A stretch of 64,000 nt of DNA from JAXMDC01 sp046349035 (GCA_046349035.1 JAXMDC010000007.1:4468-68467), one strand, 5' to 3'. Counted from the first letter of the stretch, positions 17,015 through 28,361 are shown. A program made the numbers and translations. The notes: generated from the sequence alone by a model not told the origin.

Positions 17015-17830
17015 ATGGTGCCAAACAGTTCCATCGAGACGCTGCTTGAGTGGTATGGCGCCATGGGCGTCGACATCGCCGTCGGCGAGGCGTCGTTCGA
17101 CCGCTTCGCGGCGACCCGCCCTACCGTACCGGTCGAGGCCCCCGCCCCGAGCGAGGCCGCAGATCGGTCACCGGTGCCGCGGTCCGCTCCGCCCCTTGCG
17201 GTGGCTGCTCCTGTGGTGCCGACCGATGCCGTGGCACTGCAAGCCAAGGAAGCCGCAGCGGCAGCCAAGAGCTTGGACGAACTCCGTTCGCTCCTGGATC
17301 GTTTCGAGGGCTGTAACCTCCGTCTCACTGCCAAGAACCTCGTCTTCGCCGACGGCAATCCCCGGGCGCGGGTCATGCTGGTCGGCGAAGCGCCGGGCAA
17401 GGAGGAGGACCTTCAGGGCATCCCCTTCGTCGGCCGGTCGGGGCAGTTGCTCGACCGCATGCTCGCCGCCATCGGCCTCGACCGGACCTCGGTCTATATC
17501 GCCAATGTCGTGCCCTGGCGCCCGCCCGGCAATCGCACCCCGACGCCGCAAGAGACCGCCGTCTGCCGGCCATTTCTCGCCCGACAGATCGAGCTCGCCG
17601 ATCCCGAGATCCTTGTCTGCCTCGGCGCCGCCGCCGCGAAGGAACTCCTGGACACCCCGGAGGGCATTCTCCGCCTTCGCGGGCAGTGGCGGCAGTACAA
17701 CACCGGCCGGCGTCTCATCCCGACCCTCGCGACGCTGCATCCCGCCTACCTCTTGCGGCAACCGGCACAGAAGCGCCTTGCCTGGCGCGACCTCCTCGCC
17801 ATACGCGCCGCCCTCGACAAATCCGGCTGA
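17015..17830 (+). CDS. family 4 uracil-DNA glycosylase
   Basis: Removes uracil from DNA in base-excision repair. The 271-residue protein has a low-complexity N-terminal third (about residues 1-80) and then the UDG domain: VMLVGEAPGKEEDLQGIPFVGRSGQLLD, NVVPWRPPGNRTPTPQE, LVCLGAAAAKELL and LATLHPAYLLRQPAQKRLAW. Canonical family 4 enzymes bind a 4Fe-4S cluster through four cysteines; here only FEGC and AVC remain in the expected places, while the CxxC partner and the Cys before RPPGNRTP (here PWR) are missing. Start ATG 17015 lacks a clear ribosome binding site. Confidence 0.9.
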   Translation: MVPNSSIETLLEWYGAMGVDIAVGEASFDRFAATRPTVPVEAPAPSEAADRSPVPRSAPPLAVAAPVVPTDAVALQAKEAAAAAKSLDELRSLLDRFEGCNLRLTAKNLVFADGNPRARVMLVGEAPGKEEDLQGIPFVGRSGQLLDRMLAAIGLDRTSVYIANVVPWRPPGNRTPTPQETAVCRPFLARQIELADPEILVCLGAAAAKELLDTPEGILRLRGQWRQYNTGRRLIPTLATLHPAYLLRQPAQKRLAWRDLLAIRAALDKSG

Positions 17831-17942
17831 AAAGCGCGGGGCGAAAGGGTCGCCTTGCCTCAGCCGCCCCCTTCCGCCAAATTCGTTGCCAATGGGGGCG
17901 AGCGGCACGACGCCGCGTCATCCGCCCGCCGAGCGGAGCGGC

Positions 17943-18856
<914 letters not shown>

Positions 18857-18857
<1 letters not shown>

Positions 18858-20218
18858 TGGCGGTCGAGAGTATCGCTACCGACACGGCGCCGGCGGCCCG
18901 CCTCCCCGCCGCCCTCCGCAACGCGCTTCTGTGGGCCGGCCTCACCGTCCTGATGCTCGGGCCGGTCGCCGGTCTCGGCACCCTCGCCAGCGGCGGCACT
19001 TACGTCTTCCAGCATCGCTGGGGATTGGTCGCCGTCCTCGCCGTTGTCGTGTTTGCCATCCGCCTGGCGGCTGGCCTCCTCGCCGGTCGGCCCAATCCGG
19101 TCGGGCAGGCCGTCCGCCAGCGCTTGACGCCGCGCCTGACGGCAGCGGCGCCGGCCGTAGGCCCGGTTTTCATTGCGCTTGCCGTACTCTTCCCCTTTCT
19201 CGCCGCCGCGCTCGGTGGCGGCCTCGTCGGCGGACGTTACTGGATCGACCTCGGCGTCTACGTATTGACCTTCACGCTGCTCGGCTGGGGCCTCAACATC
19301 GTCGTCGGCCTCGCCGGGCTTCTCGACCTTGGCTACGTCGCCTTCTACGCGGTCGGCGCCTACTCCTTTGCCCTGCTCGCCCAGAATTTCGAACTGTCGT
19401 TCTGGATCTGCCTGCCGATCGCCGGGATGCTCGCCGCACTATGGGGCGTCCTGCTGGGCTTTCCCGTCCTTCGCCTGCGCGGTGACTATCTCGCCATCGT
19501 CACCCTTGCCTTCGGCGAGATCATCCGCCTGGTTCTCATCAACTGGCGCGACCTCACCGGCGGCGCCCGCGGCATTATCGGTATCCCTCGTCCGAGCTTT
19601 CTCGGCTTCGACTTCATGGAGGAAGAGGGCCCGACCAGCTTTTCGGAGTTCTTTGGCCTCGAATACTCGCCGGTCTACCGCCTGATCTTCTTCTATTATG
19701 TGACGCTGGGCCTCGCCTTGATCGTCCTCTGGGTCACCCAGCGCCTCCGTCGCCTCCCTATCGGCCGCGCTTGGGAGGCGCTGCGCGAGGACGAGATCGC
19801 CTGTCGCGCGCTCGGCATCTCGGTGGTGAACACCAAGCTTGCCGCCTTCGCCATCGGCGCCATGTTCGGCGGCTTCGCCGGGACCGTGTTCGCCGCCCGA
19901 CAGGGCTACATCAACCCCGGCGACTTCACCTTTCTGCAGTCGGCGCTGGTGCTGGCGATTGTCGTCCTCGGCGGCCTCGGCTCCACCATCGGCATCGTCC
20001 TCGCCGCCATCGTCCTGATCGGCGGCGTCGAGATGCTGCGCAACCTCGGCTTCCTCACCGCCATCCTCGGGCCGACCTTCGAGCCGGCGCAGTACCGCAT
20101 GCTCATCTTCGGCATGGTGATGGTGGCGATCATGGTGCTGCGCCCGCGCGGCCTGGTATCGACACGCAAGCCATCGATTCTCCTCGGCCGGCGCCCGGCC
20201 GACGGCGCGCCCCGGTGA
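18857..20218 (+). CDS. livM: branched-chain amino acid ABC transporter permease LivM
   Basis: The second permease, 453 residues, partner of LivH. The N-terminal 110 residues hold two extra helices typical of long LivM proteins. The core starts at YWIDLGVYVLTFTLLGWGLNIVVGLAGLLDLGYVAFYAVGAY and continues with FPVLRLRGDYLAIVTLAFGEIIR, the EAA loop GRAWEALREDEIACRALGISVVNTKLAAFAIGAMFGG, and FVILGGLGST-like VLAIVVLGGLGSTIG. It overlaps livH by one base and livG by one base, so translation is coupled. Confidence 0.95.
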
Positions 20219-21123
20219 TGTCGGTCGCCGCTCCGCTGCTCCGCGTCGAGCGGCTCACCATGCGCTTCGGCGGCCTCGTCGCCATCGACGGCCTTTCCTT
20301 CGAGGCTAGACGCGGCGAGATCACGGCGGTGATCGGCCCTAACGGGGCGGGCAAGACCACGGTCTTCAACTGCACGACCGGCTTCTACAAGCCGACCGAA
20401 GGCCGCCTCGCCCTCGTCCATGGCGACGGCAGCCAGTGGAGCCGTCTGGAGAGCTTGACTGCCAGCGGCGGTCGCTTCCTGAGCGAGGGTAACGGCGGCC
20501 TGTTCCTGCTCGAGCGGATGCCCGATTTCGAGGTCGCCCGGCGCGCCCGTGTCGCCCGCACCTTTCAAAATGTCCGGCTGTTCCCGGGCATCACCCTCCT
20601 CGAGAACCTCATGGTCGCCCAGCATAACCGGCTGATGACGGCCTCGGGATTCACGCTTCTCGCCCTGTTCGGCCTTGGCGGCTATGCCGCGGCCGAGCGC
20701 GCCGCGGTCGAGCGTGCCCGCTACTGGCTCGAGCGGGTCGGGCTCGCCGATCGCGCCGACGACGCCGCCGGCTCGCTGCCGTACGGCGCCCAGCGGCGTC
20801 TGGAGATCGCCCGCGCCATGTGCACCGAGCCGGTCTTGCTGTGCCTCGACGAACCGGCGGCCGGCCTCAATCCGCGCGAGTCGGCCGAACTGACCGACCT
20901 CCTCATCGCCATTCGCGACGAGCACAAGCTCTCGATCCTCTTGATCGAGCACGACATGAGCGTGGTTATGGGCATCTCCGACCACATCGTCGTGCTCGAC
21001 TACGGCCGCAAGATCGCCGACGGCACGCCGAGCGAGGTACGCACCGATCCTCGTGTCATCGCCGCCTATCTCGGCGTCGAGGAGGGCGAAGCGGCGCCAG
21101 TGTCCGCGGGGGCGCCAGTATGA
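20218..21123 (+). CDS. livG: branched-chain amino acid ABC transporter ATP-binding protein LivG
   Basis: One of two cytoplasmic ATPases of the Liv transporter, 301 residues. Walker A is GPNGAGKTT, the Q-loop lies in RTFQNVRLFPGITLLENLMVAQHN, the signature is LPYGAQRRLEIARAM, Walker B is PVLLCLDEPAAGLN and the switch His is in LLIEHDMSVVM. An insertion of about 40 residues between Walker A and the Q-loop (GDGSQWSRLESLTASGGRFLS) is longer than in E. coli. Start ATG 20218 overlaps the livM stop; the long open frame upstream is a shadow. Confidence 0.96.
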   Translation: MSVAAPLLRVERLTMRFGGLVAIDGLSFEARRGEITAVIGPNGAGKTTVFNCTTGFYKPTEGRLALVHGDGSQWSRLESLTASGGRFLSEGNGGLFLLERMPDFEVARRARVARTFQNVRLFPGITLLENLMVAQHNRLMTASGFTLLALFGLGGYAAAERAAVERARYWLERVGLADRADDAAGSLPYGAQRRLEIARAMCTEPVLLCLDEPAAGLNPRESAELTDLLIAIRDEHKLSILLIEHDMSVVMGISDHIVVLDYGRKIADGTPSEVRTDPRVIAAYLGVEEGEAAPVSAGAPV

Positions 21124-21857
21124 GCCGTCCTCTCCTCACCGTCTCCGGCGTCCACACCTCCTACGGCAGCGTCGTCGCGCTGCGCGGCATCGACATCGAG
21201 GTTCGGCACGGCGAGATCGTCACGCTGATCGGCGCCAACGGCGCCGGCAAGTCGACGCTGATGACCACCATCATGGGGGCTACACCCGCGCACCGCGGCC
21301 GGATTACTTTCGACGGCCGCGACATCACTGCCGAGGCTCCGCACACCATCGCCCGCCTCGCGGTAGCGTTGGCTCCCGAAGGGCGGCGCATCTTTCCGCG
21401 GCTTACGGTCCGCGAGAACCTGCAGATGGGCACCGTCGCCGCCGGCGGTCGCGAGGACCCCGCCGACTTCGACCGCGTGTTCGCGCTTTTTCCCCGACTA
21501 AAGGAGCGACTCGCCCAGCGCGGCGGCACGCTCTCCGGCGGCGAGCAGCAGATGCTGGCGATCGGCCGCGCGCTCATGGGCCGGCCGCGCCTCCTCCTCC
21601 TCGACGAGCCCTCGCTGGGCCTTGCCCCGCTTAACGTCCGGCTCATTTTCGACGCCATCGCCGAGTTGAACCGCCACGGTCTGACGGTCTTTCTCGTCGA
21701 GCAGAACGCACACCACGCGCTCCGCCTCGCCCACCGCGGCTATGTCATCGTCAACGGGCAGATCACCACATCGGGAACTGGAGCCGAGCTTCTTGCTCGG
21801 GACGAAGTTCGCGCCGCCTACCTGGAGGGTCGCGCCGCGGCCCCGGCCGGAGCCTGA
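21120..21857 (+). CDS. livF: branched-chain amino acid ABC transporter ATP-binding protein LivF
   Basis: The second ATPase, 245 residues. Walker A GANGAGKST, Q-loop region LAPEGRRIFPRLTVRENLQMG, signature LSGGEQQMLAIGRAL, Walker B RLLLLDEPSLGLAP and switch His-equivalent segment FLVEQNAHHAL (Gln-Asn as usual in LivF). ATG 21120 overlaps the livG stop by four bases (ATGA), so the pair is translationally coupled. Confidence 0.96.
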   Translation: MSRPLLTVSGVHTSYGSVVALRGIDIEVRHGEIVTLIGANGAGKSTLMTTIMGATPAHRGRITFDGRDITAEAPHTIARLAVALAPEGRRIFPRLTVRENLQMGTVAAGGREDPADFDRVFALFPRLKERLAQRGGTLSGGEQQMLAIGRALMGRPRLLLLDEPSLGLAPLNVRLIFDAIAELNRHGLTVFLVEQNAHHALRLAHRGYVIVNGQITTSGTGAELLARDEVRAAYLEGRAAAPAGA

Positions 21858-21858
21858 G

Positions 21859-22215
21859 ATGGAAGAGGAAGGCTGGAGCCTCGCTCAGTTCCTGACCAGT
21901 TTCCTGGTCGTCACCGTGATCATTGGCGGCAGTGCCGCATCGCTAACCGGCCGCGCGATCGCGCAGTCCTGGCGACCGCTCTGGATGGCCCTCCTTGCGG
22001 TTCTACCGCTGGCCGGCGCGGTGCGCTTCGTCGACTTCGTGGTTTTCGCGACGGATTTGGGCTCGCCCTGGCTATACCTCGTCGACCTCGCGGCGCTCCT
22101 GCCTGCCGCGGCGGTCGGCCACGCCGCCACCCGCGCCGGCCAGATGGCGAGAAGCTATCCCTGGGCCGCCGAACGGACCGGCCTCCTGTCGTGGCGGATG
22201 CGCAGCGGCGACTAG
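21859..22215 (+). CDS. small membrane protein of the DUF6867 type, linked to the liv operon
   Basis: A 118-residue protein with about three membrane helices (FLTSFLVVTVIIGGSAASLTG; PLWMALLAVLPLAGAVRFVDFVVF; YLVDLAALLPAAAVGHA). The start MEEEGW, the middle TGRAIAQSWRP and the end YPWAAERTGLLSWR resemble a family I know as DUF6867 that sits beside liv genes in alphaproteobacteria; this assignment is from memory. It begins one base after the livF stop, so it is part of the same transcript. A role in the Liv transporter is inferred only from position. Confidence 0.78.
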   Translation: MEEEGWSLAQFLTSFLVVTVIIGGSAASLTGRAIAQSWRPLWMALLAVLPLAGAVRFVDFVVFATDLGSPWLYLVDLAALLPAAAVGHAATRAGQMARSYPWAAERTGLLSWRMRSGD

Positions 22216-22241
22216 CCTACAGAGCGCCAAGCGTTTTCCAC

Positions 22242-22302
22242 GTGACATCGGCGACAAAAGCCGTTGGAATGGGGTCGAGGTCGCCGGGGGTGTGACATCG
22301 GC
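22242..22302 (+). repeat. 11-base direct repeat upstream of livK
   Basis: GTGACATCGGC occurs at 22242-22252 and again at 22292-22302, exactly 50 bases apart, in the 114-base gap before livK. The spacing (about five helical turns) would suit two sites for one regulator on the same face of DNA, but no known operator is recognised. Confidence 0.4.
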
Positions 22303-22329
22303 AGACCCAGTCAAATCAAGGAGATGCCA

Positions 22330-23436
22330 ATGAAGCGGACCTTCCTAACCGGTCTGATGCTTGGCGCGGCCGTGCTTCTCGGCGGGACCGCACAGGCACA
22401 GGACATCAAGATTGCCGTCCAGGGCCCGATCACCGGCAGTGAGGCGACCTTCGGCGCGCAGATGAAGGCGGGCGCCGAGAAGGCCGTGGCCGACATCAAC
22501 GCCAAAGGCGGCGTCCTCGGGCGCAAGCTGGTTCTGACCGTCGCGGACGACAAGTGCGACGGGGGTGAGTCGACCAGCGTCGCCAATCGCCTCGCCGCGA
22601 GCGGCGTCGTCTTCGTCGCCGGCTCCTTCTGCTCCGGCGCCTCGATCCCGGCCTCTCAGGTCTACGCTGAGTCCAAGATCGTCCAGATTTCGCCGGCCTC
22701 GACCAACCCGAAATTCACCGACCAGCGCCCCGGCCCCGGCATTTATCGCGTCTGCGGCCGCGACGACCAGCAGGGTCCGACCGCCGCCACGTATATTCTG
22801 AAGGCTTTCGCCGGCAAGCGCGTCGCCTTCCTGCATGACAAGTCGCCCTATGGCGAAGGTCTGGCGGTGGAGGCGGAGAAGGCATTCAAGGCCAAGGGCG
22901 GCAAGCCGGTACTCTCCGACAGCTTCAACAAGGGCGATACCGATTTCAGCGCTCTGGTGACCAAGCTGAAGGCCGCCCGGGTCGATGTCGTTTACACCGG
23001 CACCTACCACACCGAGGCCGGCAACCTGCTGAAGCAGATGCGGGCGCAGGACGTGAAGGCGACGCTGATGGCCGGCGACGCCCTGGTCAGCGAGCAATTC
23101 TGGACCATCGCCGGCGCGGCCGGCGAAGGCACGCTGATGACCTTCTCGCCCGACCCCGCCCTCGACCCCAAGAACAAAGACATCGTCAAGGCCTTCACTG
23201 ACGCCAAGATCAAGCCGGAGGGCTACGTCCTCTACACCTACGCCGCCATTCAGGCGTGGGCCGAGGCGGTGACTGCCGCCAAGTCGCTGGACTTCCCGAA
23301 GGTGACCAAGGCGCTGAACGACGGCAAGTTCAACACTGTCATCGGCACCATCGACTTCGACAAGAAGGGCGACGTGACCCTCCCCGGCTACGTCGTCTAC
23401 GCTTGGCACAACGGTGCCTACGGCTACGTGAAGTAG
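22330..23436 (+). CDS. livK: branched-chain amino acid ABC transporter substrate-binding protein LivK/LivJ
   Basis: Periplasmic binding protein of the Liv system, 368 residues. Signal peptide MKRTFLTGLMLGAAVLLGGTAQA is followed by the type I periplasmic-binding fold: DIKIAVQGPITGSEATFGAQMKAGAEKAVADINAKGGVLGRKL, DDKCDGGESTSVANRL, GSFCSGASIPASQVYAE. AAGGAG at 22318-22323 abuts ATG 22324 but lies six bases before ATG 22330, which decides the latter. It has its own upstream region and a strong terminator, so high separate expression is likely. Confidence 0.95.
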   Translation: MKRTFLTGLMLGAAVLLGGTAQAQDIKIAVQGPITGSEATFGAQMKAGAEKAVADINAKGGVLGRKLVLTVADDKCDGGESTSVANRLAASGVVFVAGSFCSGASIPASQVYAESKIVQISPASTNPKFTDQRPGPGIYRVCGRDDQQGPTAATYILKAFAGKRVAFLHDKSPYGEGLAVEAEKAFKAKGGKPVLSDSFNKGDTDFSALVTKLKAARVDVVYTGTYHTEAGNLLKQMRAQDVKATLMAGDALVSEQFWTIAGAAGEGTLMTFSPDPALDPKNKDIVKAFTDAKIKPEGYVLYTYAAIQAWAEAVTAAKSLDFPKVTKALNDGKFNTVIGTIDFDKKGDVTLPGYVVYAWHNGAYGYVK

Positions 23437-23462
23437 TCGCGCCCGACTTTTTGGGTTTCGGC

Positions 23463-23500
23463 GAAGCCTCCGGCCGCAAGGCCGGGGGCTTCTTCGTTTT
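23463..23500 (+). terminator. strong intrinsic terminator after livK
   Basis: GAAGCCTCCGGCC (23463-23475), loop GCAA, GGCCGGGGGCTTC (23480-23492): a 13-base-pair stem with one T-G pair, followed by TTCGTTTT. Confidence 0.88.
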
Positions 23501-23568
23501 GCCGGTCGCATTTACCCGCCGCCCGGTGCGTGCTAGGCGGTCGCCACAGGGGTTTGCGAGGTATTGAA

Positions 23569-24243
23569 ATGGCACGGCCGGTGTTGATTGCCCCCTCCAT
23601 TTTGTCCGCCGACTTCGCCCGTCTCGGCGAGGAAGTGCGCGCCGTCGAACGCGCCGGCGCCGACTGGATTCATGTCGATGTCATGGATGGCCACTACGTG
23701 CCCAACATCACCATCGGACCTGCGGTGGTGAAGGCGCTGCGGCCGCACACCAAGAAGGTGCTGGACGTTCATCTGATGATCGCCCCGGCCGACCCCTATC
23801 TCGCGGCTTTCGCCGAGGCCGGCTCGGACATCATCACCGTTCACGTCGAGGCCGGACCGCACCTCCATCGCTCATTGCAGGCAATCCGGGCGCTCGGGGT
23901 CAAGGCGGGCGTGTCGCTCAACCCGAGCACGCCGGAGTCGGCGATCGCTTATGTCCTCGACAATGTCGACCTTATCCTGGTCATGAGCGTCAACCCCGGC
24001 TTTGGCGGCCAGGCGTTCATCCCCTCGGCGGTGCAGAAGGTGGCGCGGCTGCGCGAGATGGTGGGCAGTCGCAAGATCGTCATCGAGGTCGACGGCGGCG
24101 TGACGCCAGAGACGACCCCGGCGCTGGCTCGCGCCGGAGTCGATGTGCTGGTCGCCGGCAACGCCGTCTTCAAGGGGGGCGAGAGCGCCTACGCCGGCAA
24201 CATCGCCGCGATCCGCAGCGCCGCCGAAACGGTGATGGCCTGA
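23569..24243 (+). CDS. rpe: ribulose-phosphate 3-epimerase
   Basis: Interconverts ribulose 5-phosphate and xylulose 5-phosphate in the pentose phosphate (and Calvin) pathways. The 224-residue TIM barrel has IAPSILSADFARLGEEV, WIHVDVMDGHYVPNITIGP (metal and catalytic residues), HLMI, VHVEA, VMSVNPGFGGQAFI and IEVDGGVTPET, then VAGNAVF. ATG 23569 with GAGG upstream fits the family start; the frame is open back to 23530. Confidence 0.97.
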   Translation: MARPVLIAPSILSADFARLGEEVRAVERAGADWIHVDVMDGHYVPNITIGPAVVKALRPHTKKVLDVHLMIAPADPYLAAFAEAGSDIITVHVEAGPHLHRSLQAIRALGVKAGVSLNPSTPESAIAYVLDNVDLILVMSVNPGFGGQAFIPSAVQKVARLREMVGSRKIVIEVDGGVTPETTPALARAGVDVLVAGNAVFKGGESAYAGNIAAIRSAAETVMA

Positions 24244-24256
24244 ACGGGCGGTCGGC

Positions 24257-24763
24257 TTGCTGGCGCGGCGCTCAGCGGGTTTCTCCAAGAACCATAGCGC
24301 GCTGAGGCGTCCGCTCCTCTTCGGTGCCGCCGTCGGCCTTGCGGTTGCCGGCGCGGCGGCCGCGGCAGCATATGTCACCGGCCGCCCACTCGGCCCGCGC
24401 CTTGGTGCGATTGCCGCAACTCTCGGATTTGCCGCCGCCGTCGCCGCCGCGGCCGCCTGGCCGCTGGCAACCGCCATGGCCGGCAAGCGTCCGCCGACCG
24501 CGCGTTTTGCCGCCATGGCGATCTTGATCGCGCTCGGCACACTTGTGCTGGGCGGCCTTGCCTTCGTCGCCTCGCGCATCCCGTTCGTCGATTTCGGCGA
24601 CAGCGCCCTCTTCTCTCGATCGTTCCTCTCCAGCCTCTTCTGGAGTTCCGCCTCCTCGCTCTACCTCTATTCCGGTACCGGCCCGCGCCTGCTCCTCCCC
24701 TTCGCCCCCCTGGTGCTGATCGCCGCCGCCGCGATTTTCGCCCGCCGCCGCCGCCAGCAATGA
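24257..24763 (+). CDS. predicted four-helix membrane protein, function unknown
   Basis: A 168-residue frame starting with TTG 24257, 13 bases after the rpe stop. Four hydrophobic stretches are evident (LLFGAAVGLAVAGAAAAAAYV; IAATLGFAAAVAAAAAWPLA; AMAILIALGTLVLGGLAFVA; LLLPFAPLVLIAAAAIF) with a basic C-terminal end RRRRQQ. Ala-rich composition in high-GC DNA can mimic helices, so the call rests on the combination of spacing, length and topology. No family recognised. Confidence 0.5.
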   Translation: MLARRSAGFSKNHSALRRPLLFGAAVGLAVAGAAAAAAYVTGRPLGPRLGAIAATLGFAAAVAAAAAWPLATAMAGKRPPTARFAAMAILIALGTLVLGGLAFVASRIPFVDFGDSALFSRSFLSSLFWSSASSLYLYSGTGPRLLLPFAPLVLIAAAAIFARRRRQQ

Positions 24764-24857
24764 GCGCAATTGAACCACGCTGTGCTTCCGCCGGCGCAGT
24801 TGTGCGCCGCTTGCGGCTCTGTTAGAGGGCGCCCTTCGGCAAACGGGGGCGAGAAGC

Positions 24858-26171
<1,314 letters not shown>

Positions 26172-26176
26172 GCGCG

Positions 26177-26194
26177 CCGGCATGGCCGGTTTTC
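26177..26194 (+). terminator. weak hairpin terminator between purB and katG
   Basis: CCGGC-ATG-GCCGG followed by TTTTC, five bases after the purB stop. The five-base-pair stem is short, but it lies between converging genes. Confidence 0.4.
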
Positions 26195-26204
26195 GGACAC
26201 TCGA

Positions 26205-28361
26205 TCAGCCTAGGTCGAAGCGATCGAGGTTCATGACCTTCGACCAGGCCGCGACGAAGTCGCGAACAAACTTCTCCCCCGAGTCCTGGCAGGCATAGAC
26301 CTCCGCAAGCGCCCGCAACTGCGAGTGCGAACCGAAGATCAGATCGACGCGCGTTGCCGTCCACCTGACTTCGCTGGTCTTGCGGTCCCGCCCTTCGAAG
26401 ACGCCGTCGCTACCGGCGGCCGGCTGCCACTGCGTCCCCATGTCGAGAAGATTGACGAAGAAGTCGTTGGTCAGAACCTCGGGCCGTTTGGTGAACACAC
26501 CGTGCTGCGAGCGGCCGCTGTTGGCCCCAAGAACCCGCAACCCGCCCACCAGCACCGTCATCTCCGGGGCGTTCAGTCCGAGCAGTTGCGCCCGGTCGAC
26601 CAGCATTTCCTCGGCCGACAGGCGGCGCTTCTCCTTGAGGTAGTTGCGGAAACCGTCGGCGACCGGTTCGAGCGGCCCGAACGAGGCGGCGTCGGTCTGT
26701 TCCTGCGTGGCGTCCATGCGCCCCGGCGTGAACGGCACGCTGATGTCATGGCCGCCGGCCTTGGCCGCCTTCTCGATGCCGACCCCGCCGGCGAGAACGA
26801 TCAGGTCGGCGAGCGAGACCTGCTTCCCTCCGGCATTAAACTCCCGCTGGACGGACTGGAGCTTCTCCAGCACCGTCGCCAGCTGGGCCGGCTGGTTCAC
26901 CTCCCAGTCCTTCTGCGGCGCCAGCCTGATACGCGCCCCGTTGGCGCCACCGCGCTTGTCGGAACCGCGAAACGTCGAGGCTGACGCCCATGCCGTCGAG
27001 ACGAGCTGAGCCACCGATAGACCGGTCGCGGCAACCTTCTTCTTAAGGGCGGAGATCTCCGCCTCGCCGATCGGGGCACGATCGGCCCGCGGTATCGGGT
27101 CCTGCCAGATCAGTTCTTCTTTAGGGACCAACGGGCCGAGATACCGCTGGATCGGCCCCATGTCGCGATGCGTCAGCTTGAACCACGCCCGCGCGAACGC
27201 ATCCGCGAACTGCTGGGGATCCTCGAAGAAGCGCCGCGAAACCTTCTCGTAAGCGGGGTCGAAGCGCAGAGCGAGATCGGTTGTCAGCATCGACGGCGTG
27301 TGGCGCTTGGCGCGGTCGTGGGCGTCCGGCACTGTCCCCGTGCCCGCGCCGCCCTTCGGCTTCCATTGCTGGGCGCCGGCCGGACTGGTCGTCAATTCCC
27401 ACTCGTAGCCGAACAGGTTCCAGAAGAAGTTGTTGCTCCACCGGGTCGGTGTCGTCGTCCAGATGACCTCAAGCCCGCTGGTGATCGTATCGCCCCCCTT
27501 GCCGGAGCCGAACGTGCTCGACCAACCCAGGCCCTGCTGCTCGATGGTGGCAGCTTCCGGCTCGGGGCCGACGAACGAGGCGGCGCCCGCGCCGTGGGTC
27601 TTGCCGAAGGTGTGGCCTCCTGCGATCAGTGCCACCGTCTCCTCGTCGTTCATCGCCATGCGATGGAAGGTGTCGCGGATATCCTTGGCCGCTGCCAACG
27701 GGTCCGGCTTGCCGTTCGGGCCTTCCGGGTTGACGTAGATCAGACCCATCTGCACCGCTGCCAGCGGGTTTTGCAGGTCGCGTTCGCCGCTGTAGCGCTC
27801 GTCGGCGAGCCATTTGCCCTCCGGCCCCCAATAGATGTCCTCGCCCGCCTCCCAGACGTCCTCGCGCCCGCCGCCGAAGCCGAACGTCTTGAACCCCATG
27901 GATTCAAGGGCGACGTTGCCGGCAAGGATCATGAGGTCGGCCCACGAGATCTTCCGCCCGTATTTCTGCTTGATCGGCCAAAGCAGCCGGCGCGCTTTGT
28001 CGAGATTGGCGTTGTCGGGCCAGCTGTTGACCGGCGCGAAGCGCTGCAGACCGGCTCCGGCGCCGCCCCGGCCGTCGCCGATGCGATAAGTGCCGGCGGC
28101 GTGCCAGGCCATGCGAACGAAGAGCGGTCCGTAGTGCCCGTAGTCTGCCGGCCACCAATCCTGCGATCGCGTCATCGCTTCATGCAGGTCTTTCATCACT
28201 GCATTGAGGTCGAGGCTCTTGAATTCCTTGGCATAGTCGAACCCCCGCTCCATCGGATTGGCTGCCGCCGAATGCTGATGCAGCACGCGAAGGTCGAGTT
28301 GGTTCGGCCACCAGTCGCGGTTGGTGAAGGCTCCCGACATGGGTTTGCTTTGGCTTGGCAA
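26205..28361 (-). CDS. katG: catalase-peroxidase KatG
   Basis: Haem enzyme that destroys hydrogen peroxide (catalase) and oxidises organic donors (peroxidase). With TTG 28361 as start the protein has 718 residues. The N-terminal half has NRDWWPNQLDLRVLHQHS and the distal triad in RMAWHAAGTYR (Arg83, Trp86, His87). The crosslink tyrosine is in MGLIYVNPEG, and proximal His250 is in GGHTFGKTHGA. The C-terminal half is the usual degenerate duplicate. TTG 28361 has GGAGAG five bases upstream; the frame opens to GTG 28421 and ATG 28340 (MSGAFTNRD) is another option. The usual CPF segment before NRDWWP is absent. No oxyR gene is adjacent. Confidence 0.96.
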   Translation of the reverse strand: MPSQSKPMSGAFTNRDWWPNQLDLRVLHQHSAAANPMERGFDYAKEFKSLDLNAVMKDLHEAMTRSQDWWPADYGHYGPLFVRMAWHAAGTYRIGDGRGGAGAGLQRFAPVNSWPDNANLDKARRLLWPIKQKYGRKISWADLMILAGNVALESMGFKTFGFGGGREDVWEAGEDIYWGPEGKWLADERYSGERDLQNPLAAVQMGLIYVNPEGPNGKPDPLAAAKDIRDTFHRMAMNDEETVALIAGGHTFGKTHGAGAASFVGPEPEAATIEQQGLGWSSTFGSGKGGDTITSGLEVIWTTTPTRWSNNFFWNLFGYEWELTTSPAGAQQWKPKGGAGTGTVPDAHDRAKRHTPSMLTTDLALRFDPAYEKVSRRFFEDPQQFADAFARAWFKLTHRDMGPIQRYLGPLVPKEELIWQDPIPRADRAPIGEAEISALKKKVAATGLSVAQLVSTAWASASTFRGSDKRGGANGARIRLAPQKDWEVNQPAQLATVLEKLQSVQREFNAGGKQVSLADLIVLAGGVGIEKAAKAGGHDISVPFTPGRMDATQEQTDAASFGPLEPVADGFRNYLKEKRRLSAEEMLVDRAQLLGLNAPEMTVLVGGLRVLGANSGRSQHGVFTKRPEVLTNDFFVNLLDMGTQWQPAAGSDGVFEGRDRKTSEVRWTATRVDLIFGSHSQLRALAEVYACQDSGEKFVRDFVAAWSKVMNLDRFDLG

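Noticed and set aside
16365..17942. Long open frame extending livH upstream by more than 500 codons
   Set aside because: It is antisense to the sugar-dehydrogenase gene and out of frame with the glycosylase gene; the extension has the Arg/Pro-rich look of high-GC shadow frames, while LivH homology begins at 17943.
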